A stretch of DNA of 64,000 bases from Rhodothermaceae bacterium (lineage in GTDB: Bacteria > Bacteroidota > Rhodothermia > Rhodothermales > Bin80), in contig VXLY01000078.1 in assembly GCA_009841335.1 (NCBI GenBank), positions 1 through 64,000 of the forward strand, in the 5' to 3' direction. The position numbers were made by a program, and so were the translations under genes. Below the pieces are notes generated by a model, which saw nothing but the letters and a program-made list of their open reading frames with translations, was not told where the DNA came from and did no database searches. Positions 28,133-37,379 of the stretch are shown here, in pieces. The stretch's first letter is position 1. Each line of letters opens with the position of its first letter.

Positions 28133-28693
28133 ATGACGACGCGTGGTATTTGGATTTACATTGTTTTTCTCGCGTCCTGCGATGTCTTCAGTACGCGTAC
28201 ACCTGCACCGCCCGTGGGTGAAGCGGGCACGTGGCTGCAGCCTGTGGCTCCTGACCTCGTTGTTGACAATCTTCGGGCTGCCGTTGAAGAACTTAATGCT
28301 ACCAACTACCGACGGTCCATAGATCTGGAATTCATGTTCACCCCAACTGCTGCCGCACAGGCGCGTGATCCTCAGCGCTGGGCCATTTGGGGGCAGGCCC
28401 AAGAGAATGGCTATTTCACGACAGTCGCGGAAGCCGCGAAGGAGAACACGGGACATTTTCTTCGCCTGGAAGATGTGACCACTGAACTGGGGGATACGAC
28501 ATACACGTTGGAGGCCCATTATGTGCTGTTAATCAAGCACGGAAGCCGGCAAGTTGCCGACTCCCTGCAGGGAAGACTAATCTGGACCATTGCCAGGAAC
28601 CCCGATGGTCTCTGGGCGCTTTCTTGGTGGAAAGACCAAAGCATTGGATCGGCAGATTCCTGGAGTGATCTAAAGGCGGAGTTTGGCAACTAA
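28133..28693 (+). CDS. Lipoprotein, NTF2-like, related to the next gene
   Basis: The 186-residue product has a lipobox FLASC, so it should be lipidated at about residue 16. The rest is a small alpha/beta domain ending in LWALSWWKDQS. Its layout parallels the lipoprotein at 29036: Cys-x-x-Phe, a proline-rich linker, a helix with N-L/F-R-x-A, FxFxxT, and a terminal W-x-D-x-S. I read them as diverged paralogues of an NTF2/SnoaL-like fold. It starts 5 nt after ispH and may share its transcript. Confidence 0.75.
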   Translation: MTTRGIWIYIVFLASCDVFSTRTPAPPVGEAGTWLQPVAPDLVVDNLRAAVEELNATNYRRSIDLEFMFTPTAAAQARDPQRWAIWGQAQENGYFTTVAEAAKENTGHFLRLEDVTTELGDTTYTLEAHYVLLIKHGSRQVADSLQGRLIWTIARNPDGLWALSWWKDQSIGSADSWSDLKAEFGN

Positions 28694-29035
28694 GGGCACT
28701 CTTGTCACCGAATCTGTGGAATGTTCTGATTGAGTAACAGAGAATAATCCGCAAGTGGTGTAAAGATCAAGCCAAATTCAGTAAGTGGTCCGTTTAGCTG
28801 GTCAGCAGTGAACCGCTTACAAGGAAGGCTTAAATGGACTGAACAGGCACGTTGGGACAGAGTATCTACATGCAGTGGGTACAGGGATTAAGGCGAGTTG
28901 TCGGTTTACCAGATACATATTGGTGCGACAGATGTCAAATGCATTGACGGTTATAACCGGGACAATTGCCCAGCGGCCTCGTTTGAAAAATGAATTTCAT
29001 GGTCTTCCATGGAAGTAATTTCCTGAGTTTTTGCA
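28694..29035. other. Intergenic region between two related lipoprotein genes
   Basis: No open frame of note and no structure I can support in these 342 nt. Confidence 0.5.
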
Positions 29036-29557
29036 GTGATACGCCAAGTCTACATAGCCGGGATGGCAGTCATGGTTCTGCCGTTTTTGTTCGCCGCATG
29101 CAATCCGTTTGCGCCGGCAATTGGAGAAGGAGATCCTTTTGGTGACCTACTGGGCGACCCCAAGACCATTGAAGGCTACTTCGCTAATTTCAGGAATGCG
29201 TATGAACTTCGGGATCTCTCCCTGTATGAACCACTTATTGATTCATCCTTCGTGTTTATCTACACGGATTTTGATACGGGAATTGAGCGGGAGTGGGGGT
29301 TTGGACAGGAGCTCGAAACAACCCGTAGGATGTTCGAGAGTGTTGTAGAAGTGCAGTTACAGTGGAACCAGATAATTTCCAGGCAGGTTTTCGATGAAGG
29401 CAAACGGGCGATTGCGGTGCGGAGCTTTAATCTTGCCATTGGCTTAAATAGTGGCGAGGTATTCAGGGGGGACGGTAACGTAAACTTCCTGCTTACGCGC
29501 GCAGATACAACGCGCGCTTGGCGGTTACTCCGCTGGCGTGATGAAAGTGAACTATAG
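29036..29557 (+). CDS. Lipoprotein, NTF2-like
   Basis: The 173-residue protein has a signal sequence with lipobox LFAAC and a GTG start. The body begins KTIEGYFANFRNAYELRDLSLYEPLID and ends WRLLRWRDES, a pattern of NTF2/SnoaL-like folds in which a small cone-shaped domain binds a ligand or partner. It is a probable paralogue of the lipoprotein at 28133. The M20 peptidase begins 16 nt downstream. Function is unknown. Confidence 0.75.
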   Translation: MIRQVYIAGMAVMVLPFLFAACNPFAPAIGEGDPFGDLLGDPKTIEGYFANFRNAYELRDLSLYEPLIDSSFVFIYTDFDTGIEREWGFGQELETTRRMFESVVEVQLQWNQIISRQVFDEGKRAIAVRSFNLAIGLNSGEVFRGDGNVNFLLTRADTTRAWRLLRWRDESEL

Positions 29558-29573
29558 AAAAAAATAATTTCTA

Positions 29574-30953
29574 ATGAATGATGCATTGGACTACGCAAGG
29601 GCGAATCAAGAGCATTTTGTAGGGGAGTTGATCGATCTGCTTCGTATCCCTTCAATCAGCACTGATCCGGCTTATTCACAAAGTGTTGCGGATGCTGCTG
29701 GCTGGTTAACAGAGGCACTTCGGGATATCGGCGTAAAGGATGCTGCGGCTACTGAAACAGAAGGTCATCCGATTGTCACGGGTGAGGTGCATGTAGACGC
29801 TGCACTTCCGACGGCCCTGGTCTATGGCCACTACGATGTCCAACCGCCTGATCCGCTTGATCTATGGAACTCACCTCCCTTTGAGCCCATGATCAAGGAT
29901 GGTTTGCTCTATGCACGCGGAGCCTGTGATGACAAAGGTCAGCTGTTGATGCATCTGAAGGCGCTGGAATGCTGGATGCGTACCACGGGCAAGCCGCCTG
30001 TAAATCTCAAGTTCATTCTTGAGGGCGAAGAAGAATCTGGATCTGCAAGCCTTTCAGATTTCATTAGGGACCACAAGGATGCTCTGGCTGCGGACATAGT
30101 TGTGATTTCGGATTCCAGCTTGTTTGCACCCGGAATTCCCTCTATCACTTATGGTCTACGGGGCATGGCTTATGTGGAAATCACTTTAACAGGACCGGAC
30201 CGGGACCTTCACTCAGGTACATACGGAGGTGCCATTCACAACCCGATTAATGCACTGGCGGCTTTGATTGGTGAGATGCACGATGCGAATAACAGGATTA
30301 CGATTGACGGTTTTTACGATGATGTAAGATCACTTTCCGAAAGTGAGCGGAGTACCATGGCAGCATTGCCGTTCGATGCAGAGGCCTGGGCACGGGAAGT
30401 TGGTGTTGAGACTCCGCGTATGGAGGCAGGTTATTCAGTACTGGAGGCATCAACGGTACGTCCCACACTTGACTGTAACGGTATATGGGGTGGTTATACC
30501 GGGGATGGAGCGAAGACGGTATTACCATCGAAGGCCAGTGCCAAGATATCCATGCGACTGGTACCTGATCAGGACCCTGAAGAGATAGCCGGACTAATCG
30601 AGGCATGGCTGCGTAAGCGCGTACCTGACTCCATGCGGTTACAGTTCAGGAGCCTACACGGGGCACAGCCGGTGCTAGTAGACACCGGGAGTGCTGCAAT
30701 GACGGCGGCATCGAAGGCATTGAATGATGTTTACGGCCGCGACCCCTATTTCACGCGCATTGGGGGTAGTATACCGGTAGTAGCTGACTTCAAGCATCTA
30801 CTGGGATTGGACAGTGTGCTCATGGGTTTTGGATTGGATTCTGATGCGATTCATTCCCCGAACGAACATTTTGGGCTGGATCGGTTCGCGCAGGGTATTG
30901 AGGCGATCGTGCGATTCCATGCCCATTATGCCTCGTGTGCAGGATCCGCTTAG
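29574..30953 (+). CDS. M20 family dipeptidase
   Basis: The 459-residue metallopeptidase has YGHYDVQPPDPLDLWNSPPF, ARGACDDKGQLLMH and the catalytic glutamates in EGEEESGS. This is the M20 dipeptidase pattern related to carnosinases. The lid domain has LHSGTYGGAIHNP. It is cytosolic and follows the lipoprotein gene closely. tRNA-Leu begins 27 nt after its stop. Confidence 0.93.
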   Translation: MNDALDYARANQEHFVGELIDLLRIPSISTDPAYSQSVADAAGWLTEALRDIGVKDAAATETEGHPIVTGEVHVDAALPTALVYGHYDVQPPDPLDLWNSPPFEPMIKDGLLYARGACDDKGQLLMHLKALECWMRTTGKPPVNLKFILEGEEESGSASLSDFIRDHKDALAADIVVISDSSLFAPGIPSITYGLRGMAYVEITLTGPDRDLHSGTYGGAIHNPINALAALIGEMHDANNRITIDGFYDDVRSLSESERSTMAALPFDAEAWAREVGVETPRMEAGYSVLEASTVRPTLDCNGIWGGYTGDGAKTVLPSKASAKISMRLVPDQDPEEIAGLIEAWLRKRVPDSMRLQFRSLHGAQPVLVDTGSAAMTAASKALNDVYGRDPYFTRIGGSIPVVADFKHLLGLDSVLMGFGLDSDAIHSPNEHFGLDRFAQGIEAIVRFHAHYASCAGSA

Positions 30954-30980
30954 GTTCAGTAACAGTAGAACGTTTTTGTT

Positions 30981-31065
30981 GCCCGGGTGGCGGAATTGGT
31001 AGACGCGACGGACTCAAAATCCGTTGGCCCCAAAGGCTGTGTGGGTTCGAGTCCCACCCCGGGTA
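30981..31065 (+). tRNA. tRNA-Leu (CAA)
   Basis: An 85-nt type II tRNA: acceptor GCCCGGG with CCCGGGT (one G-U pair), D-loop with AATTGGTAGAC, anticodon loop CTCAAAA giving CAA, a long variable arm, T-arm GTGGG-TTCGAGT-CCCAC, and discriminator A. CCA is not encoded. It has no separate promoter that I can see and may be read from the M20 peptidase gene. Confidence 0.97.
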
Positions 31066-31084
31066 CTGAACAGCATCTTAAAAT

Positions 31085-31114
31085 GCGCTAGTCCTCAGAG
31101 GGTTAGCGCTTTTT
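31085..31114 (+). terminator. Terminator after tRNA-Leu
   Basis: Arms gcgcta and tagcgc flank a 13-nt loop and are followed by TTTTT and then GTTTT. Confidence 0.75.
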
Positions 31115-31291
31115 GTTTTGATCATGTCACCACTGCACCTACAAAACATACATGTATAGCCGAGGCAAAGCGGCAGCGGCCCGCGCACTGAACGAAGCCT
31201 TGGTAGGTGGTTAGCCCGGCTTCGAGGCCGAGCCCGTTCGCGGGAGGCCCCGACGTCAAGGGTGGGGTACTTGTTCACGGTATTCACGATC

Positions 31292-32575
31292 TCAGAGGCT
31301 CTGCGGAGGTGTGTACGCGACACCGGCCCGCTCCCTGGTCTTCGCTGCGCGATAGCCGGAGGCGCGGAAAGCAGCGATTGGATTGAGCGCGCCACCGCTA
31401 TGCTGGCGGGCCTCGGCAACGAGGGCGCGCGCGTCCGTCTCGTAAGCCGCTTTGAGCACCTGTTCGGCCATCACCACATCGTTTGTATCCTGATAGTATG
31501 CCAGCGCCGCCCGGTCTACGAGGAGCGCCTTCGCGTAAGACTGCCGCAAGTTGTCCACCGTCATCAATAGCGCCTCGATCGGATCCTTCAGGTTGTGGCT
31601 CTGATCAATCATGTAGGCCGGGGCAGCGTCTAGCACGCCTGCCTCGGAAGCGTCGACCAGCTCGTTGAAGACCAAAAAGAGCTGATATGGCTTGATCGAG
31701 CCTGCTGTCAGGTCGTCGTCGCCATACTTTGAGTCATTAAAGTGAAAGCCGCCGAGCTTTCCCGCTGTCACGAGCCGTGCCACGACCAATTCAACGTTGG
31801 TGTTGGGCAGGTGATGGCCCAGGTCAACAAGGCAGGAGGCCCGGGACCCAAGCGCCTGCGCGAGCATGAGAGACGAGCCCCAATCTTGCACGACGGTAGC
31901 ATAAAAGGCTGGCTCGTATGGTTTGTGCTCGGTAAAGAGCTGCCAGCCCCGCGGCAGGGCGGTGTAGATCTCGCACAGGCCCTCTAGGGTGCGCTCGAAG
32001 CTTTTCCGGAGGTGCATCTGGCCGGGATAGTTGGCCCCGTCAGCCAGCCAGACCGTGAGCGCCTCGGAGCCGAGCTTCCGACCAACCTCAATAACGTGCA
32101 CATTGTGGGCGATGGCCTGCGCACAGACGGCCGGGTCGGTGTGGCAGAGCGAGCCGAACTTGTAGCTGAGCCCTTGGTGCGCTTGATCCTGGAAAGTGTT
32201 TGAATTTACTGCGTCAAAGCCTAGGCCCAGCGCGGTGGCATGGTCGCGTAGGGCGCCGGGGTCGTCGGGTTCGTCCCAAGGTAGGTGGAGCGAGACGCGG
32301 GGCGTGGCGCGCGTGAGTTGCCGGATCACGGCAATGTCGTCCATCTTCTCGAAGACGTCGCGCGGCTCGCCTGGTTCAGGGAAGCGCCCGAAGCGGGTCC
32401 CGCCGGTGCCCAGCGCCCAGGAGGGCACGGCCACTTCAAAGGCGGCCAGCTGTGCGACAACAGCATTGAGGTCAATTCCTCGCCGCTGGAGCTGTACCCC
32501 GAGATGTTCGAGGTCACACCGGTGTGACTCTATCGTTGCCGCGTTGCTCGTTTCGATCTGCTCTGGGTTCATCAT
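31292..32575 (-). CDS. rhaI: L-rhamnose isomerase, RhaI type
   Basis: The 427-residue TIM-barrel protein resembles the Pseudomonas stutzeri-type L-rhamnose isomerase. Motifs are TEHKPYEPAFY, LVDLGHHLPNTNVE and GGFHFNDSKYGDDDL, which hold the metal ligands and substrate residues. It converts L-rhamnose to L-rhamnulose. Base composition is clearly more GC-rich than the flanks. No rhamnulokinase, aldolase or rhamnose dehydrogenase is in the window. The permease and small membrane protein upstream run in the same direction. Confidence 0.88.
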   Translation of the reverse strand: MMNPEQIETSNAATIESHRCDLEHLGVQLQRRGIDLNAVVAQLAAFEVAVPSWALGTGGTRFGRFPEPGEPRDVFEKMDDIAVIRQLTRATPRVSLHLPWDEPDDPGALRDHATALGLGFDAVNSNTFQDQAHQGLSYKFGSLCHTDPAVCAQAIAHNVHVIEVGRKLGSEALTVWLADGANYPGQMHLRKSFERTLEGLCEIYTALPRGWQLFTEHKPYEPAFYATVVQDWGSSLMLAQALGSRASCLVDLGHHLPNTNVELVVARLVTAGKLGGFHFNDSKYGDDDLTAGSIKPYQLFLVFNELVDASEAGVLDAAPAYMIDQSHNLKDPIEALLMTVDNLRQSYAKALLVDRAALAYYQDTNDVVMAEQVLKAAYETDARALVAEARQHSGGALNPIAAFRASGYRAAKTRERAGVAYTPPQSL

Positions 32576-32704
32576 TTACAAATTTCGAGTTTAAGATTGC
32601 CGTCCAAGAATCGCTGCGACTACGGCCCATCCGATCTACCTTCCGATTCGCAGTCCCCTGTCAAATCGAGATTGATGCAGGGGAGGATGGTCCTTTTCGC
32701 AAGA

Positions 32705-32881
32705 TCAAACTGGAGCATCACGGGGCATCCAGAAGGGCGCCGTGACGAACCAAAGCACCGCGCCGAGAGCCATCATCGTCGCATGGGTAGTCCATGTAAT
32801 GGTACCCGCGAAGACCAGAAAGGCCGGCACGACCGTCAGCCCGAGGCCGAGAAATGAAGCGAGTTTCAGGGCAGTTTTCAT
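32705..32881 (-). CDS. Small two-helix membrane protein (58 aa), partner of the permease
   Basis: It is too short for the ORF track. The ATG overlaps the permease stop by four bases (ATGA). The product starts MKTALKLASFLGLGLTVVPA and ends TAPFWMPRDAPV, with two hydrophobic helices at about residues 8-25 and 35-50. Codon use matches the GC-rich neighbours. Translational coupling to the transporter suggests an accessory subunit or stabiliser. Confidence 0.8.
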   Translation of the reverse strand: MKTALKLASFLGLGLTVVPAFLVFAGTITWTTHATMMALGAVLWFVTAPFWMPRDAPV

Positions 32882-34320
32882 ATGTTTTCTTCGGTAAGGA
32901 AGTCAGTATTCGGCAAGGCGGCCTGTGGAGCCGGATTGCGCTGCTGCTGTATCAGACTTAGCCCGACGTAGAGGCCCGTGGCAATGAACCAGCCGGGAAG
33001 GCCCAGGAAGAAAATCTCCACGTTCCAGACGAGGTTAAGCAGCAGACAGGCCCCCAGCGTGAGGAGCCAGGCCAGTGCCGCCGGGAGGCTGAAGAGAAGT
33101 TGCTTCCACTCCGCGTAGTCCTGCCGCAGGCCCAGCTTCGGCAACAGCCAGAAATCGGCGAATATTACCGCGCCCATCGGCATCAGCAGCAGGCCGTAAA
33201 GGGCCACGAAGTCCAATAATCGCATCATCAGCGCCGGGAAGAGTGCCGCCATTGTGGTGATCATTCCCACCGCGAGGGTCACCTTCCAGCGCTTCCAATT
33301 CGGCGTGATCGTCTGCATCGCCAGGCCCGCGCGGTAGATCGTTGGGTTAGCCGTCGTCCAGCCGGCGAGGAGTACGGCCACGAGGCCCGCGACGCCTGCG
33401 CCCAGGTAGGCAATCGGACCCGGTGCCACCTCGCTGGCGTTTTGCAGCGCGAGCGCCACCAGAATTCCCGAGGCAACCCAGGCGACGTAGTGGCCGAGGT
33501 ACATGCCGAAGGCACTCGCGAAGCCGTAGTGCCACTTCTTTGCGTAGCGCAGGATGGTCATATCGGCCATGCCGATGTGCATCGCCATGTTAGCAAACCA
33601 GGCGAAGAACATAACATGCCAGAACGTGAAGCGGACGCGCCCCGACAGTGGCTCGCCAGTCCAGATCTTCTCATTTGCTACCGTCCAGAAGTCGTCCATT
33701 GACGTGACGCCGAGTTGCGGGAGGACGGCCACGCCGCAGGCAACGAAGACTAGGAACATCCACGGGGCAGCGATCTTTGAGAAATAGGCGATCTTTTCGA
33801 AGCCTAGGATGGCTAGGATGGTCACAACTGACCCGACTAAGAGCACCGTCACAACCCAGCCGACGCTGTTGGGATAGAGGTCGTCGAGGCCGGGCATGGT
33901 CATGTCGAACGGGATACCCACCGCTGTGGCCGCGACCGAGATCATCGAACCGGCCAGGAAACAAAACATGGCGGCGTTGACGAGGTTGTAGACGAAGAGC
34001 AAATTCGGCCCAGCGATCTTGCGGAGCTTCCAGTAGAGGTTGAGCCGCGTGCGCGTGGCGATGGGTGCGCAAATGAAAGCCCACGACAGAACAGCCAGCA
34101 AGTTACCCACGAGTAGGCCCAGGAACAGGTCCCCGGCTGCTACTCCGTGAGCGACGAACAGCGGTCCGATGACGAACTCCGTGCCAGCCACATGTTCGCC
34201 TGCGTAGAGGCCGATAAAGTTGCCGGGTCCCTGGAGGGCATCCTTGGATACAGGCTCGCGGTCGAACTCATTGATCGCGTCGAGCCGTTCAGTGATTGAT
34301 ACGGGGGGCCTAGACGCCAT
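32878..34320 (-). CDS. NCS1-like (purine/cytosine permease family) transporter
   Basis: The 480-residue product has about twelve helices and an N-terminal soluble stretch (INEFDREPVSKDALQG) before helix 1. The fold pattern is APC/NCS1. Known NCS1 members carry nucleobases, allantoin or vitamins by Na+ or H+ symport. Here the neighbour is L-rhamnose isomerase, so rhamnose or a related deoxysugar is an alternative substrate, by inference only. GC content is raised like that of rhaI. Confidence 0.8.
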   Translation of the reverse strand: MASRPPVSITERLDAINEFDREPVSKDALQGPGNFIGLYAGEHVAGTEFVIGPLFVAHGVAAGDLFLGLLVGNLLAVLSWAFICAPIATRTRLNLYWKLRKIAGPNLLFVYNLVNAAMFCFLAGSMISVAATAVGIPFDMTMPGLDDLYPNSVGWVVTVLLVGSVVTILAILGFEKIAYFSKIAAPWMFLVFVACGVAVLPQLGVTSMDDFWTVANEKIWTGEPLSGRVRFTFWHVMFFAWFANMAMHIGMADMTILRYAKKWHYGFASAFGMYLGHYVAWVASGILVALALQNASEVAPGPIAYLGAGVAGLVAVLLAGWTTANPTIYRAGLAMQTITPNWKRWKVTLAVGMITTMAALFPALMMRLLDFVALYGLLLMPMGAVIFADFWLLPKLGLRQDYAEWKQLLFSLPAALAWLLTLGACLLLNLVWNVEIFFLGLPGWFIATGLYVGLSLIQQQRNPAPQAALPNTDFLTEENI

Positions 34321-34627
34321 AGAGAGACTCGGGTTGGTGTAATTGGGATGTGGTGTGGCCAGGCTTCACTTGGGAACGAGGATGGACACCCGGCTTTGGA
34401 TATCAACATCAGAGAACACTCCATTTTGATTGTGCGCTTGGATTCCCAAGAGCTCCACGGTATGCACGAGGAAGGCCATCTTAAGCATACTGGGCATCAT
34501 GAAAATAGGCGAATCAATTCAAGTTGGTCGGTGCGGGTGCTACGACAGACCGGCGCAGAACGACCTGCGACTGCACTTGTGCAATGCGAGCCATCCCAAG
34601 CCTATCAACTGAAAACCTCCCGGCCAA
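34321..34627. other. Intergenic region at the edge of the GC-rich block
   Basis: No gene is supportable in these 307 nt. GC content falls back toward the window average here. It should contain the promoter of the permease-rhaI unit. I see no repeat of the tRNA-Leu 3' end that would mark an integration site. Confidence 0.5.
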
Positions 34628-35095
34628 TCATTCTGACTGCTCGTTAATCATCTCGACAAGCTTCCTAATAAGATCATTGGGCACGGGCAACGTAAGGTGA
34701 TACTGAACGATTCTCCACGTGTCCTCTTCAAGAATCAAAGTCCCTGTTCCACGGACATCTCCAAAATTTTCATTGTTGAGAATCTCGTCAAACCAGGCAG
34801 TCTGACCGTCCGGGGACACGTAAACGTAACGGGTTTTGGGCACGTAGGTCCAGCCACGTCCTGCGCTGAAATGGGGTCTGGCATAATCCTGGAATTCAGC
34901 CTTGGTCCATCGCTCGGTAATGTCTGTACCCAGAAAGATACTTTCTTCGGCAAGATGACCGAAGTATCGGTCGTAATCAGCTTCGGAAGCAGCAAGATGG
35001 AAATCGTCAAGCACCGACTCAATCTCGGATTGAGCCTGCACCGCTGAGTTTATGGCCAAACCGGATAGAATGAGAAAAATGAGGGATCGTGTCAT
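34628..35095 (-). CDS. Exported SnoaL-like (NTF2 fold) protein
   Basis: The 155-residue product has a signal peptide (cleavage after AVQA) and a SnoaL-type domain: VLDDFHLAASEADYDRYFGHLAEESIFLGTD, then AWFDEIL and TWRIVQYH. It is periplasmic and may bind a small ligand or be an enzyme of unknown reaction. It is the last gene of the ten-gene operon and overlaps the GMC gene by four bases (ATGA). Confidence 0.85.
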   Translation of the reverse strand: MTRSLIFLILSGLAINSAVQAQSEIESVLDDFHLAASEADYDRYFGHLAEESIFLGTDITERWTKAEFQDYARPHFSAGRGWTYVPKTRYVYVSPDGQTAWFDEILNNENFGDVRGTGTLILEEDTWRIVQYHLTLPVPNDLIRKLVEMINEQSE

Positions 35096-36567
35096 GGCAA
35101 TTGAGCTTTCATATTATCAGCGACCCGAAGTGCCTGGGCCGCAATGGTGAGTGCCGGGTTAATGGCCCCGGAGGATGGAAAAAAAGACGCGTCGACGACA
35201 CGAAGGTTATTGAGTTCATGCACACGGCAATAAGGATCAAGCACGCTGTCACCCGGGTCCGTGCCCATGCGTAAGGTGCCGCACTGATGTGAGTTGGTTT
35301 CAATCCCCATTTCCTGACTGAACAGGATCGGATATCCCGCACGGCGCAACATTCTGCGTGCCCTGCTCAACAGACGCCGGTGTGTGGTTAAATTGTTTGG
35401 TTTCCAGTGGATCCGTATCCGGCCGCTGGACGAAAGCGTAACGCGGTTGTCTCGATCGGGTAAGTCCTCGCTCATCACCCACCATTCAATGCTTCTGTTT
35501 GCCAGATAGCTCAACCATGACAAAGGCAACCACGGGCGCGCGGATTTCAACATGGATCCTTGCACTTTGCCTATCATTTGCAGGTTTCCCATGGGCCAGG
35601 GCCACGATGACTCTCCAAGGTACCAATCATTGATCGATAATGTTTTCTGGAAGGTGGTTCGATTCGTTTCCCATGGGCGTGCAGCAATCAGCGCAGTGTT
35701 GTTATGCGCCATGTAGTTGCGGCCAATCAACTCTGTTTTGTCCGGTATTCCTTCGGAGCGAAGCAACAATGCTGCGGAGTTAACGGCACCGCAACTGAGC
35801 ACATAGGTACCTGCTCTCACGGTTAGCTGTTCACCCTTGCGTTCCAATTCAAGCGAATCGACGGATCCGCCACGTACCACGATACGGCGCGCTATGGAAT
35901 TGGTCCATAGGGTTACGTTCGGTTGCTGGATAGCAGGTTGCACGCCGCATACTTCAGCATCATGCTTTGCATGGACTCTACATGGAAAACCATCACACGT
36001 ATGACAACGGAGGCATCGTCCGCCGAGATCAATCCCCAGGGGTAGGTGGAAGGGATGGAGTCCTTGTTTCTGCAAGGAGGTGGCTAGACTGGCGATCTGA
36101 GGTTCGTGCGGAACGGCCTTGTGAGGATAATCTGCAGTACGGGCGGGATCGGTAGGATCTTCTCCGGTATTCCCGCGCACGCCATACAATGTCTCGGCGC
36201 GGCAGTAATAGGGTTCCAGCTCGTCGTAGGTGATTGGCCAGCTAGGACTCACTCCGCCCTCGTGCTCAAGAGCCCCAAAATCTTCTTCACGGAATCGGGG
36301 CAGCGCGGCACCGTAAACCTTGGAGTTGCCTCCCACACAATAGTGAACTCCAGGCTTGAAAGAGTGACCATCCGCTGACTCCCAGGATTCATCCGGTTTG
36401 TAACGGTTATCGCCAAAAACAGCTTCAGGAATCCAGTTTTGGGCCTCCCGGGGTAAAAAATCTCCACGCTCAATCAGGAGGATGCGGGCACCGGTATTGC
36501 GCAGCCCCCAGGCTAGCGTGCCTCCGCCAATTCCAGTACCCACTATGACAATATCGGCAGTGGTCAT
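35092..36567 (-). CDS. GMC oxidoreductase (first of two)
   Basis: The 491-residue flavoprotein has the FAD loop IVIVGTGIGGGTLAWGL, the substrate-domain segment YCVGGNSKVYGAALPR and the C-terminal HQCGTLRMG/VVDASFFPSSGAINPALTI. A cysteine cluster CLRCHTCDGFPC lies near residue 200. This branch includes sugar and polyol dehydrogenases. No signal peptide or Tat motif is seen. It overlaps the permease gene upstream and the SnoaL gene downstream by four bases each. Confidence 0.88.
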   Translation of the reverse strand: MTTADIVIVGTGIGGGTLAWGLRNTGARILLIERGDFLPREAQNWIPEAVFGDNRYKPDESWESADGHSFKPGVHYCVGGNSKVYGAALPRFREEDFGALEHEGGVSPSWPITYDELEPYYCRAETLYGVRGNTGEDPTDPARTADYPHKAVPHEPQIASLATSLQKQGLHPFHLPLGIDLGGRCLRCHTCDGFPCRVHAKHDAEVCGVQPAIQQPNVTLWTNSIARRIVVRGGSVDSLELERKGEQLTVRAGTYVLSCGAVNSAALLLRSEGIPDKTELIGRNYMAHNNTALIAARPWETNRTTFQKTLSINDWYLGESSWPWPMGNLQMIGKVQGSMLKSARPWLPLSWLSYLANRSIEWWVMSEDLPDRDNRVTLSSSGRIRIHWKPNNLTTHRRLLSRARRMLRRAGYPILFSQEMGIETNSHQCGTLRMGTDPGDSVLDPYCRVHELNNLRVVDASFFPSSGAINPALTIAAQALRVADNMKAQLP

Positions 36568-37379
36568 GCTTTAATCGCGCCGGCTACTAGTCCCCGTACA
36601 AAGAATTTACCCAGTCCAATGTAGACTAAAGCCGTGGGCAGGGCTGCGATGACCGCGCCCGCCATGACTACGTTCCAGTCCACCGAGAAGGATCCGGAAA
36701 GATTGTTGAGTGCAATGGTAACTGGTTGGGCTTTCGGGTTCGGAACCACCGTGATTCCAAAGAGGAAGTCGTTCCAGATATTGGTGAACTGAAAAATAAG
36801 TGTGACCGCGAAAGCGGGCAGGGATAATGGCAGCACAACGCGCCAGAAGGTCTCAATCATACCGGCCCCGTCCACGGTTGCCGCCTCAATGATAGAGCCC
36901 GGAATATTGACGTAAAAATTACGGAAGATGAGTGTAGTTACCGAGATACCGTATACCACGTGGGTTAGCACCAGTCCAGGAAGTGTGCCATAAACGTTGA
37001 TCCACTGCAGGAAGCGGACCAGAGGCAGCAGGATGGCCTGATAAGGGATAAATAAGCCAAACAGGAGCAGAGCAAATAAAACTTCAGAGCCCCGAAAACG
37101 CCATTTCGAAAAAACATAGCCGTTCAGTGCACCGATGATTGAGGACAGCAATGCTGCGGGAATTACCATCGCGAGACTGTTGCGCAGGTTTGGAGAAAGC
37201 ATCGCCCAGGCCTCTGTAAAGCCGCCCAGTGAGGCGCGGCCCGGTAATTGCCACATCGTGGCCAGGCTCACGCTGGATGCATCTTTGAACCCATTGATAA
37301 TCATCACATAAACAGGCAGCGCGTACAGAATGAGCGCGAACCCCAGAATGAACCACAGTATGCCGCGTTTAAGGCTCAT
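36564..37379 (-). CDS. Sugar ABC transporter permease, MalG-like
   Basis: The 271-residue protein has six helices and the EAA-type loop EAATVDGAGMIETFWRVVLPLSLPA that docks the ATPase. It pairs with the MalF-like permease encoded just upstream (four-base overlap). It resembles the GtsC subunit of glucose importers. Confidence 0.92.
   Translation of the reverse strand: MSLKRGILWFILGFALILYALPVYVMIINGFKDASSVSLATMWQLPGRASLGGFTEAWAMLSPNLRNSLAMVIPAALLSSIIGALNGYVFSKWRFRGSEVLFALLLFGLFIPYQAILLPLVRFLQWINVYGTLPGLVLTHVVYGISVTTLIFRNFYVNIPGSIIEAATVDGAGMIETFWRVVLPLSLPAFAVTLIFQFTNIWNDFLFGITVVPNPKAQPVTIALNNLSGSFSVDWNVVMAGAVIAALPTALVYIGLGKFFVRGLVAGAIKA

Noticed and set aside
30981-34627. Integration at tRNA-Leu with an att repeat at the far side of the GC-rich block
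   Set aside because: I searched by eye for a repeat of the tRNA 3' end near 34300-34630 and found none; no integrase gene is present.
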